Part shown: in pieces, positions 28,182 through 36,213 of the stretch
How positions within the stretch are numbered: the stretch's first letter is position 1
How the letters are laid out: each line of letters opens with the position of its first letter
Origin: Falsirhodobacter halotolerans
GTDB lineage: Bacteria > Pseudomonadota > Alphaproteobacteria > Rhodobacterales > Rhodobacteraceae
Direction: 5' to 3'
NCBI RefSeq assembly: GCF_022899245.1
Contig: NZ_JALJAZ010000001.1
Coordinates: 1,457,501-1,521,500 of the forward strand
Length of the DNA stretch: 64,000 bases
Translations under genes and position numbers: made by a program
The notes under the pieces: generated by a model
Seen by the model: only the letters and a program-made list of their open reading frames with translations
Databases searched by the model: none
What the model was told of the DNA's origin: nothing

Positions 28182-30011
28182 ATGCTGCGCATTTCAGACA
28201 TCTCGTATTCCGTCGAAGGTCGTCCTCTGTTCGAGAACGCCTCCGCCACCATTCCCACCGGTCACAAGGTCGGTCTTGTCGGGCGCAACGGCGCGGGCAA
28301 GACGACGCTGTTCCGCATCATCAAGGGCGAATTGGCGCTGGAAGGGGGCGAATTCAGCCTGCCCGCCCGCGCCCGCATCGGCGGTGTCGCGCAAGAGGTG
28401 CCGTCGTCGTCCACGTCGCTGCTGGATACGGTTCTGGCCGCCGACACCGAACGGGCCGAGTTGTTGGCGGAATCCGAAACGGCGACCGATCCTGCCCGGA
28501 TCGCGGAAATTCAGACCCGCCTTACGGACATCGACGCCTGGTCGGCCGAAGGGCGGGCCTCGGCCATCCTGCGAGGCCTTGGCTTTGATGCCGAGGCGCA
28601 GTTGCGCCCCTGCTCGGACTTTTCGGGCGGGTGGCGGATGCGGGTCGCGCTGGCGGGCGTGTTGTTCGCACAGCCCGATCTGCTGCTGCTGGACGAACCG
28701 ACGAACTATCTCGATCTGGAAGGCGCGTTGTGGCTGGAGAGCTATCTTCAGAAATATCCGCATACCGTCCTGATCATTTCGCACGACCGTGGCCTGTTGA
28801 ACCGCGCCGTGCAGGGCATCCTGCATCTGGACAGCAAAAAGCTGACCTATTGGACCGGCCCCTACGACCAGTTCGCCCGCCAGATGGCCGAACGCCGTGC
28901 CGTTCTGGTGGCCGAGGCGAAGAAGCAGGACGCCCGTCGCGCCCATCTGCAATCCTTCGTCGATCGCTTCAAGGCCAAGGCGTCCAAGGCCGTGCAGGCC
29001 CAGTCCCGCGTGAAGATGCTGGAAAAGATGGAGACGATCACCCCACCGGAGGAGGCCCGCAAGCAGGTCTTCACTTTCCCCGAGCCGGAGGAACTGTCCC
29101 CCCCGATCATCAACATCGACAACGCCTCGGTCGGGTATGACGGCAAGCCGGTGCTGCGCAAGCTGAACCTGCGGATCGATCAGGATGACCGGATCGCCCT
29201 TCTGGGCCGCAACGGCGAGGGGAAATCCACGCTGTCCAAGCTGCTGGCGGGAAAGCTGCCCAGCCTTGACGGGCAGATCACCCGGTCGTCCAAGCTGCGG
29301 ATCGGATATTTCGCCCAGCATCAGGTGGATGAACTGTTCATCGACGAAACCCCGCTGCAGCATCTGCAACGGATGCGCCCGACGGAAGGCCAGCCGCGCC
29401 TGCGCGCTCGTCTGGCGGGGTTCGGTCTGACGGTGGATCAGGCGGATACCGCCGTGGGCCGCCTGTCCGGCGGGCAGAAGGCGCGGCTGTCGCTGTTGCT
29501 GGCGACGCTCGATGCCCCGCATCTGCTGATCCTGGACGAACCGACCAACCACCTTGACATGGAGAGCCGCGAGGCGTTGACCGAGGCGCTGAACAGCTAC
29601 TCCGGCGCGGTGATTCTGGTCAGTCACGACATGCATCTTCTGTCGCTGGTGGCCGACCGGCTGTGGCTGGTGAAGGACGGGGCGGTCACGCCCTATGATC
29701 AGGATCTGGAGGCGTATCGCCGTCTTCTGCTGCAGGGGGACGAGCCGCAAAAGCCGAAACCCGAAAAGAAGAAGGTCAGCCGCGACGACCTGCAAACCCT
29801 GCGCGCCGAGGTTCGCAAATGCGAGGAACGGGTCGGAAAGCTGTCCGACATGCGCGACAAGCTGGCGGTGAAACTTTCGGACAGCGCCCTTTATGAACGC
29901 CCGGACGAGGCCGCCGTCTGGCAGAAGAAATATGCCGAGGTGATGGAGGGCCTGGACCGCGCGGAAGATCTGTGGCTGCGGGCGCAATCCAAGCTGGAGG
30001 CGGCGGGCTGA
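28182..30011 (+). CDS. ABC-F family ATPase
   Basis: A 609-aa soluble protein with two ABC ATPase domains and no membrane segments, as in ABC-F translation factors (EttA/Uup/YheS group). Walker A motifs are GRNGAGKTT (N-terminal half) and GRNGEGKST (C-terminal half). Signature sequences are FSGGWRMR and LSGGQKAR, each followed by LLDEPTN or LILDEPTN. The inter-domain linker is basic ([18 protein letters not shown]), consistent with P-site tRNA contact. The C-terminal 80 residues form a coiled coil. The start may be 28182 or the ATG two codons earlier. The protease gene follows by 19 bp. Confidence 0.92.
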   Translation: MLRISDISYSVEGRPLFENASATIPTGHKVGLVGRNGAGKTTLFRIIKGELALEGGEFSLPARARIGGVAQEVPSSSTSLLDTVLAADTERAELLAESETATDPARIAEIQTRLTDIDAWSAEGRASAILRGLGFDAEAQLRPCSDFSGGWRMRVALAGVLFAQPDLLLLDEPTNYLDLEGALWLESYLQKYPHTVLIISHDRGLLNRAVQGILHLDSKKLTYWTGPYDQFARQMAERRAVLVAEAKKQDARRAHLQSFVDRFKAKASKAVQAQSRVKMLEKMETITPPEEARKQVFTFPEPEELSPPIINIDNASVGYDGKPVLRKLNLRIDQDDRIALLGRNGEGKSTLSKLLAGKLPSLDGQITRSSKLRIGYFAQHQVDELFIDETPLQHLQRMRPTEGQPRLRARLAGFGLTVDQADTAVGRLSGGQKARLSLLLATLDAPHLLILDEPTNHLDMESREALTEALNSYSGAVILVSHDMHLLSLVADRLWLVKDGAVTPYDQDLEAYRRLLLQGDEPQKPKPEKKKVSRDDLQTLRAEVRKCEERVGKLSDMRDKLAVKLSDSALYERPDEAAVWQKKYAEVMEGLDRAEDLWLRAQSKLEAAG

Positions 30012-30030
30012 CGCCTGACAAGGGGGACGG

Positions 30031-30603
30031 ATGGACGGGTTCGACATCGGGCGTCTGGGATATCTGATCCTGCTTCTGGGGCTGGTCGGCGGCTGGCTGT
30101 TCGTCGAATATCGGGGCCGGCTGGGCGCGGCCCTGCGCCCCATCGTGGCGTGGGGGCTGATCATTCTTGCGGTTGCGGCGGGATATGGCGTCTGGACCGA
30201 CATGGGGCCGAGCTTGTCACCCCGCCAGCAGATGTCGGGCGATGCGGTGGAACTGCCCCGCGCGCCGGACGGGCATTACTATCTGACGCTGTCCGTGGAC
30301 GGGACGAATCTGCGCTTTCTGGTCGATACCGGTGCCTCGGGCATCGTGCTGAGTGCCGACGACGCCCGCCGCATCGGCTTTGATCCGGGGGCGTTGTCCT
30401 ATCTTGGCGTCGCCTCGACCGCCAATGGCGAGGTGCGGACGGCCCGCGTGGTTCTAGACCGGGTCGATCTTGGAACGATCACCGACCGGGATGTGCCCGC
30501 CTTCGTGAATGAGGGCGAACTGGGCACATCCCTTCTCGGCATGAGCTATCTGAATCGCTTCCATCTGGAAATCGCGGGCGACCGGATGATCCTGCGGCGT
30601 TAA
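30031..30603 (+). CDS. Retropepsin-like aspartic protease (TIGR02281 type), membrane-anchored
   Basis: A 190-aa protein with two N-terminal membrane segments (about residues 9–25 and 37–55) followed by a periplasm-facing retropepsin-like domain. The active-site motif Asp99-Thr-Gly-Ala-Ser103 lies in FLVDTGASGIVLS. A second domain motif ends at GTSLLGMSYLNRF. One-lobed aspartic proteases of this type probably act as dimers; natural substrates are largely unknown. It follows the ABC-F gene by 19 bp and its TAA interlocks by 4 bp with the stop of the convergent acetyltransferase. Confidence 0.85.
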   Translation: MDGFDIGRLGYLILLLGLVGGWLFVEYRGRLGAALRPIVAWGLIILAVAAGYGVWTDMGPSLSPRQQMSGDAVELPRAPDGHYYLTLSVDGTNLRFLVDTGASGIVLSADDARRIGFDPGALSYLGVASTANGEVRTARVVLDRVDLGTITDRDVPAFVNEGELGTSLLGMSYLNRFHLEIAGDRMILRR

Positions 30604-31067
30604 AGTCCGCTGAACGCCTGCGGAAAAAGGATACGCCCCGTCGCGGGCATGTCCTGTGGGCCATGCACCAGAAACGCGGGCCCAGCGTAGGCGCAGACAT
30701 ATCCCGCCGCCCGCTCCGCCGAAAACCCGAACCGCCCATAATAGGCCGGATCGCCCAGAACGAAAACTGCCGCCCCCTCAGCGGCAGACAGGGCCGCGCG
30801 CACAAGATCCGCGCCGATACCTTGGCCCTGCCACATCGGTGCCACGGCGATCGGCGCAAGGGCCAAGGCGGGAAAGGGCGCCTCCAGCCGTGCGAGCAAA
30901 GCCGCGCCCGTGATCTCGCCCCCATGTTCGGCCACACGCTCTGCCGCCACCGCCCCTTCGCTCCGCAGATGGCGCATCAGCGCGCCTTCGTCCGGACGCC
31001 CGAACGCCGCATCCATCAGCGCGCCCACCATTGCCGCATCCCCGGCGCGGAACGGTCGGACCGTCAC
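30600..31067 (-). CDS. GNAT-family N-acetyltransferase
   Basis: A 155-aa acetyltransferase of the Gcn5-related fold. The acetyl-CoA-binding motif is APMWQGQGIGADLV near residues 76–89, and DPAYYGRFGFS matches the later motif of YhbS-like members. The substrate is unknown. The chosen start is a GTG at 31067, giving MTVRPFRAGD; it overlaps the holC stop (GTGA), indicating coupling with holC. A longer upstream frame is rejected as it runs through holC. Confidence 0.82.
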   Translation of the reverse strand: MTVRPFRAGDAAMVGALMDAAFGRPDEGALMRHLRSEGAVAAERVAEHGGEITGAALLARLEAPFPALALAPIAVAPMWQGQGIGADLVRAALSAAEGAAVFVLGDPAYYGRFGFSAERAAGYVCAYAGPAFLVHGPQDMPATGRILFPQAFSGL

Positions 31068-31519
31068 CCCGCGTCCGGTTGCCGTTCGGCCTTCTTCTCC
31101 CACCGTCCGCCCTCCTCCGACCAGTATTGCGCGGCATGACCTGCGGCGACGACGGTGCGCCACTGATCCCGCGCATGGGCCACGGCCGCATCGTCCAGCC
31201 CGTCGAACAGGATCCAGACCCGCTGGCGTCCCGCAACCTCGGCCGGGTCGAGCGTCGCGCCATCCACCAGCATCAGCCCCTCGGCCGGGCCGGAAGCGGT
31301 CAGCCCCAGAAGCACGGGATGCGCCGCATCATGCGCCCCCCCTTCGATCCCGTGGGGCAGAAAGCTGTCATCCCGCAGGGTCCACAGCGCCCGGTCCAAG
31401 GCATCCAGCCGCGCCGCGTCGGTTCCGCGCACCAGCACACGCCAGCCCGCCCCATGGGCGCGGGACAGCAGCGTATGGGCCGTCTCCTCCGCGCCCGACT
31501 GGGTCAGGTGATAGAACAT
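31064..31519 (-). CDS. holC: DNA polymerase III subunit chi
   Basis: A 151-aa chi subunit of the clamp-loader complex that contacts SSB. The N-terminus MFYHLTQSGAEETAHTLLSRA and the central SFLPHGIEGGAHD are family-typical. It ends with a basic tail. The ATG at 31519 is taken as the start because it matches the usual N-terminus. In many proteobacteria holC follows pepA; here pepA is on the same strand upstream, separated by tRNA-Arg and about 780 bp without a clear gene. It is coupled to the acetyltransferase gene. Confidence 0.88.
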   Translation of the reverse strand: MFYHLTQSGAEETAHTLLSRAHGAGWRVLVRGTDAARLDALDRALWTLRDDSFLPHGIEGGAHDAAHPVLLGLTASGPAEGLMLVDGATLDPAEVAGRQRVWILFDGLDDAAVAHARDQWRTVVAAGHAAQYWSEEGGRWEKKAERQPDAG

Positions 31520-32300
31520 GACGATGCTGGACTGGTCGCTGGCCACGGATCCGCCTTTGTCTTCGGGTTGCACAAGCCGCCTTTCGCCAAAGACAAGACG
31601 GGTGGCAGAGGTCGCTTTATCGTTCGAGATCAACCGCGTGCCAGAACACTTAGCATGGTGTGACCCCGGCGAATTCATTGCGACAGAGGTAGCATCGCAA
31701 CCCCGCCGGCGTCAAACATGGACGGTGGTTTTGGAACCCGAGCGTGACGGTGAGGCCATTTGGCCCAGCCGCCGGCCGCCGGTCGGACCGAAATTCCAAT
31801 CCTGCTCGAACCGAGACATCGGGCCGCCTTGAAGCCGCCGCCGTCGCGCGGGCCCGAAAGTTGTCTCGGGTGCTGGCGGGTGTGCCAGGAAACCGCAACT
31901 TCGGACATGCGCCGCGCCGGAGCTTGGACGAGAGGTCGGGCCTTATGCAAGACTTGGATCGCGTGCGGGCCACCTTCAAACAACGCGCGGTCAGCGGTGT
32001 GTGAAGGGGCATCGCATCCGCCAACGCCGTCACAAGCACGCGCGTGGCGATCGGCGTCACCGGCCTTCGGATCGACGACACGCAGAAGACGTTCGCGTCA
32101 TGCGTCGGGACGCTTGTTGCTTTTCGCAGGGCGAGGATGAGCGAAAAACGACAAACCTGATGTCATGCGCATGGTTCGCCATCTGGACGATTTTCTTGCC
32201 GCAACGCGCGACGGACAGACGCGGTGATCGACGATGACCGGCAAATGCGGGAAACCCGAAAACGCTTGGGGACCGCGCGCCCAAAAGCTTGCAGGCGATC
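31520..32300 (-). other. 781-bp stretch with no recognisable gene
   Basis: This region between tRNA-Arg and holC holds only short or arginine-rich open frames on both strands with no family resemblance or good ribosome sites. A 120-base sample (32101–32220) has 68 G+C by hand count, which looks lower than the neighbouring genes. It lies directly 3' of a tRNA gene, a common integration site. I see no transposase, integrase, terminal inverted repeats or repeated tRNA end. It should contain the holC promoter. Confidence 0.5.
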
Positions 32301-32377
32301 TGGCGATCCCGGAAGGACTTGAACCCTCAACATCCTGATTAGAAGTCAGGTGCTCTATCCAGTTGAGCTACGGGACC
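32301..32377 (-). tRNA. tRNA-Arg (anticodon TCT)
   Basis: A 77-nt cloverleaf on the minus strand. The acceptor stem is GGTCCCG with CGGGATC (one G·U). The anticodon stem-loop is CCTGA-CTTCTAA-TCAGG, with TCT as anticodon, reading AGA/AGG. The T-arm contains GGTTCAAGTCC. The CCA end is encoded at 32301–32303. It lies 46 bp downstream of pepA. Confidence 0.96.
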
Positions 32378-32385
32378 GCATGGGG

Positions 32386-32414
32386 GCCTGCCTACCACAA
32401 TCGGGCGGGCAGGC
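32386..32414 (-). terminator. Weak terminator-like hairpin after pepA
   Basis: GCCTGCC (32386–32392) and GGCAGGC (32408–32414) can pair with a 15-nt loop between the pepA stop and tRNA-Arg. No T-run follows, and transcripts may continue into the tRNA. Confidence 0.3.
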
Positions 32415-32423
32415 AAGCGGGGA

Positions 32424-33893
32424 TCAGACCTCGAACCGGTCGCGGATCAGACGGTTCAGGGCCAGCACCCCCCAGCCCGTCGCCCCGCCGGGGGCAAAGG
32501 CGCTGTCGCCTTGCAGAAGGGCCGTGCCCGCGATGTCCAGATGGACCCATGGGGTGCCGTCCTTCACGAAACGCTGCAGGAACTGCGCGGCGACGATGGA
32601 CCCGCCGTCGCGCCCCGTGCCGACGTTACGCATGTCGGCCACTCGCGACTTCAAGCGGGCGTCATAGGCGTCGCCCATCGGCAGACGCCACGCGCCCTCA
32701 CCCTCGGCGGCCGCCGCCGCAAGGAACGCATCGCACAGCGCGTCGTCATTCGCGAAGACGCCGGTATTCTCATGTCCCAACGCGACGATGATGGCCCCGG
32801 TCAGAGTCGCAAGATCAATCATTCCCGTGGGTTGGAAGCGGTCCTGCACGTACCACATGATGTCGGCCAGAACCAGACGCCCCTCGGCATCGGTGTTGAT
32901 GACCTCGATCGTGTCGCCCTTCATGGAGGTGACGATATCGCCCGGACGCTGCGCCAAGCCGTCGGGCATGTTCTCCACCAGACCGACGATGCCGACGACA
33001 TTGGCCGCGGCCTTGCGCCCCGCCAGCGCGCGCATCACGCCCGCGACGGTGCCCGCCCCGCCCATGTCCATCGTCATGTCTTCCATCCCGCCCGCAGGCT
33101 TGATGGAAATGCCGCCCGTGTCGAAGACGACGCCCTTGCCCACCAGCGCGAAGGGCGGCTCCTCTCCGCCGCCATTCCACTGCATGACCACGACCTTGGA
33201 CGGGCTGGCCGATCCCTGCCCCACACCCAGAAGCGCGCCCATGCCCAGATCGGCCAGCGCGTCCTCCTCCAACACCTCCACCGTCAGGCCCAGATCGCGC
33301 ATCGCTTCAAGCCGGGCGGCGAATTCGGTGGTGGTCAGGACGTTCGCAGGCTCGTTCACCAGATCGCGCGTCATGAAGACGCCATCGGCCAGCGCCGCAA
33401 GCGGGGCGGCCTCGGCGCGCACGGCCTCGGCCCCCGCGACCATCATCGTCACCGGACCGAACGCCTCCTTCGGGCCCGTCTTGCGCGCATCGAAGCGATA
33501 GGCGCGCAGCGTCAGACCGAAGGCAACCTCGGCCGCGTGGCCCACGGCGTCGGCCAGAACCGTGGCACCCGCCGCACCCAGCTTGCGCCCGATGGCCGCC
33601 CCCGCCTTGCGCGTCGCCGCCACATCGTCCGCGCGGTCCAGCCGGATGACATGCAGCATGTCGGCGGCCAGCCCGGCGGGATAGGACAGTTCCATCCCTT
33701 CACCGGGTTTCAGCTTGCCGAACGCCTCGGACGCCGCAACACGGCTCAGCGTGCCGGAAGTGAGGGCGTCCACCCTGGTCGCCGCGGCCCCCATCTTGCC
33801 CCCCTGCCCGAGGAAGATCGCCACCTGCCCCGTGGCATCTTCGATCCGGTCCAGATCCGTCTCAAGAAATTCAATGGTCACAGGCACGGTCAT
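32424..33893 (-). CDS. pepA: Leucyl aminopeptidase (M17 family)
   Basis: A 489-aa cytosolic dizinc aminopeptidase that removes N-terminal residues from peptides. Metal-site and catalytic regions are present: GKGVVFDTGGISIKP, the glycine-rich GGMEDMTMDMGGAG and the signature Asn333-Thr-Asp-Ala-Glu-Gly-Arg-Leu340. Some PepA proteins also bind DNA, which cannot be judged here. The ATG at 33893 has GGAG 6 nt upstream; the ATG two codons earlier sits too close to that site. It is divergent from the lptF operon across 131 bp. Confidence 0.95.
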   Translation of the reverse strand: MTVPVTIEFLETDLDRIEDATGQVAIFLGQGGKMGAAATRVDALTSGTLSRVAASEAFGKLKPGEGMELSYPAGLAADMLHVIRLDRADDVAATRKAGAAIGRKLGAAGATVLADAVGHAAEVAFGLTLRAYRFDARKTGPKEAFGPVTMMVAGAEAVRAEAAPLAALADGVFMTRDLVNEPANVLTTTEFAARLEAMRDLGLTVEVLEEDALADLGMGALLGVGQGSASPSKVVVMQWNGGGEEPPFALVGKGVVFDTGGISIKPAGGMEDMTMDMGGAGTVAGVMRALAGRKAAANVVGIVGLVENMPDGLAQRPGDIVTSMKGDTIEVINTDAEGRLVLADIMWYVQDRFQPTGMIDLATLTGAIIVALGHENTGVFANDDALCDAFLAAAAAEGEGAWRLPMGDAYDARLKSRVADMRNVGTGRDGGSIVAAQFLQRFVKDGTPWVHLDIAGTALLQGDSAFAPGGATGWGVLALNRLIRDRFEV

Positions 33894-34024
33894 CGGCATC
33901 TCCGGCAAAAAGGCAAAGTTCCGCGTGACCGTAGGCCGTGCGTCCCGGAATGACCAGATAGCAGTTTTCCCCGGCGCGGCTTTGGTCTAACTTGCCGGAA
34001 AACCAAGAATGAAAAGGGGCAGCC

Positions 34025-35125
34025 GTGGCAAGATTCGACAGGTATCTTCTGTCGCAACTGCTGCAGTTGTTCGGCTTCTTTTCGCTTGTCCTCATCGCGA
34101 TCTATTGGATCAACACCGCCGTGGGGCTGTTCGACGACCTGATCGGCGACGGGCAGACGGCGTTGGTATTCCTGGAATTCTCGCTTCTGACGCTGCCGAA
34201 CGTGATCCGGCTGGTGCTGCCGATCTCGGCCTTCGTGGCCACCGTGTATGTCGTGAACCGGCTGATGTCGGAATCGGAACTGGTGGTGATGCAGGCGACG
34301 GGGTTTTCTTCGTTCCGGCTGGCACGGCCGGCGATCTTCTTCGGGCTGGTGGTGACGCTGGCCATGGCGCTGCTTTTGAACGTGCTCGTCCCCCTCAGCC
34401 GGACGATCCTGGCCGACCGCACGGCCGAGGTGCGCGACAGCCTGGCCGCGCAATTCGTGCGCGACGGCGAATTCCTGCACCCCGCCGACGGCATCACCCT
34501 TTTCATCCGCGAGATTACGCCGGCGGGGGAATTGCGCGGCCTGTTCATGCAGGACGATCGCGGCGCGGCGCAGGTCATATACACCGCCGAACAGGCGCTT
34601 CTGGTGCGCACCGATACGGGGCCGAAGCTTGTGATGCTGCGCGGCACGGCCCAAACGCTGGAGGGGGGACGTCTGGCCGTCACGCGGTTTGCCGATTTCA
34701 CCTATGACATCGGCGCCATGCTGGCCCCCGCCATTCGCGCCCCGCGCCGCGTGAACGAATTGTCCACCGTCGAGCTTCTGACCCCCACCGCCGAAACGAT
34801 GGCCGAAACCCGCAGCACGGCCGAAGAGATGGTGTTCGAAGGGCACGACCGCATCGCCCAGCCCTTCCTTGGGCTTGCCGTCGCCCTGATCGGATTTTCC
34901 ACGCTGCTTCTGGGATCGTTCAGCCGGTTCGGCTTGTGGCGACAGATCGCGGGGGCCGTGGGACTGCTGATCTTCGTGCAACTGATCAACGTGGTTGCAA
35001 GTTCGGCGGGGCCGCGCGTGGCGGGGGGATGGGCGTTGGCCTATGCCGCGCCGGTGATCGGCATCGCACTGGGGCTTGGCATCCTGTGGCTGTCGCAACG
35101 ACCGCGGCGGAGGGGCTGCGCATGA
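34025..35125 (+). CDS. lptF: LPS export ABC transporter permease LptF
   Basis: A 366-aa inner-membrane permease that with LptG and LptB extracts lipopolysaccharide from the inner membrane. MARFDRYLLSQLLQLFGFFS begins the first membrane helix. There are three N-terminal and three C-terminal spans around a periplasmic beta-jellyroll domain (about residues 125–265). The GTG start has AAAAGGGG upstream. Its stop overlaps the lptG ATG (ATGA). It is the first gene of lptF–lptG–lptD–surA–pdxA–rsmA. Confidence 0.94.
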   Translation: MARFDRYLLSQLLQLFGFFSLVLIAIYWINTAVGLFDDLIGDGQTALVFLEFSLLTLPNVIRLVLPISAFVATVYVVNRLMSESELVVMQATGFSSFRLARPAIFFGLVVTLAMALLLNVLVPLSRTILADRTAEVRDSLAAQFVRDGEFLHPADGITLFIREITPAGELRGLFMQDDRGAAQVIYTAEQALLVRTDTGPKLVMLRGTAQTLEGGRLAVTRFADFTYDIGAMLAPAIRAPRRVNELSTVELLTPTAETMAETRSTAEEMVFEGHDRIAQPFLGLAVALIGFSTLLLGSFSRFGLWRQIAGAVGLLIFVQLINVVASSAGPRVAGGWALAYAAPVIGIALGLGILWLSQRPRRRGCA

Positions 35126-36213
35126 TCCTCAGCTTCTATATCGCGCGACGATTCCTTCGCATGACGGCCCGCGTCACGCTGATCTTCGTCGGTATCCTGC
35201 TGCTGATCGACCTTCTGGACCAGCTTCGCCGCTTTTCCGGGCGGGTCAGCTTTGGTCAAGCGATGGAGCTGGCCGTGCTGCATGTGCCGTCCAGCCTCTA
35301 TACCATCCTGCCGCTGATCTTCGTTCTGGCGGCCATCGCGCTGTTTCTGGGGCTGGCACGGTCGTCGGAACTGGTGGTGATGCGGGCGGCGGGGCGCGCC
35401 GGGCTGCGGGTTTTGGCCGCCCCCGTGATCACGGCCTTCCTGCTGGGCGTCCTGATCGTGGCGGTCCTGAACCCCTTGGTCGCGGCCACCTCCAATCGGT
35501 ATGAGGAAGTGTCCGCCCGCCTGTCCCGCGACGAGGCGCAGTTCCTGTCCGTCCTTGGCGAAGGGCTGTGGTTGCGCCAGGGCAGCGCGGAGGGCCAGAC
35601 GGTCATCCATGCCGAAGAGGCGAACGCGAACGGATCCTACCTGCGCGACGTGACGATGATGGTGTTCGACGCGAACGGCCAGTTGACGGAACGCATCGCC
35701 GCGACCGAGGGGCGTCTGGGGAACGGGGAATGGACGCTGCGCGATGCCAAACGGTGGGCGTTGAACGACCCCACGCCCGAAGCCACCGCGGTGACCGAAC
35801 CCAGCATGACCGTCCCGTCCGAACTGACGTCCGAGACGATCCGCGCGGGCTTTCGCGAACCGTCCGAGATCGCGTTCTGGAAACTGCCGCAATACATCCA
35901 CGGGTTGGAAACCGCAGGTTTTCAGGCCCGCGACCACCGCGTCTGGTTCCAGAGCGAGATGTCGCTGCCCTTCTTTCTGGCCGCGATGGTCCTGATCGCC
36001 GCCGGCTTCACCATGCGCCATGCGCGACAAGGGGGCACGGGCAGCAAGGTGATGCTGGCGCTTCTGGTGGCTTTCGTCGTATTCTTTCTGCGGAACTTCG
36101 CCCAGGTTCTGGGGGAGAACGGTCAGATCCCCGTCATTCTGGCCGCGTGGATCCCCTCGCTTGCCGCCGTTCTGGCCTCGCTTGGCCTTCTTTTGCATCT
36201 GGAGGATGGCTGA
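35122..36213 (+). CDS. lptG: LPS export ABC transporter permease LptG
   Basis: A 363-aa partner of LptF with the same layout: three membrane spans, a periplasmic jellyroll (about residues 125–260) and three more spans. MILSFYIARRFLRMT is the usual LptG N-terminus, and EIAFWKLPQYI precedes the C-terminal membrane half. The ATG overlaps the lptF stop by 3 bases and the TGA overlaps the lptD ATG by one base (TGATG), so the three Lpt genes are tightly coupled. Confidence 0.94.
   Translation: MILSFYIARRFLRMTARVTLIFVGILLLIDLLDQLRRFSGRVSFGQAMELAVLHVPSSLYTILPLIFVLAAIALFLGLARSSELVVMRAAGRAGLRVLAAPVITAFLLGVLIVAVLNPLVAATSNRYEEVSARLSRDEAQFLSVLGEGLWLRQGSAEGQTVIHAEEANANGSYLRDVTMMVFDANGQLTERIAATEGRLGNGEWTLRDAKRWALNDPTPEATAVTEPSMTVPSELTSETIRAGFREPSEIAFWKLPQYIHGLETAGFQARDHRVWFQSEMSLPFFLAAMVLIAAGFTMRHARQGGTGSKVMLALLVAFVVFFLRNFAQVLGENGQIPVILAAWIPSLAAVLASLGLLLHLEDG

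Noticed and set aside
31650-32140. Short Arg/Ser-rich open frames on both strands in the gap next to tRNA-Arg
   Set aside because: They overlap each other, lack convincing ribosome sites and match no family I know. The region is reported as non-coding instead.
32301-32377. tRNA-Arg as an occupied integration site of a genomic island
   Set aside because: No integrase gene and no duplicated tRNA 3' end were found within the window, so only a possible remnant is suggested.
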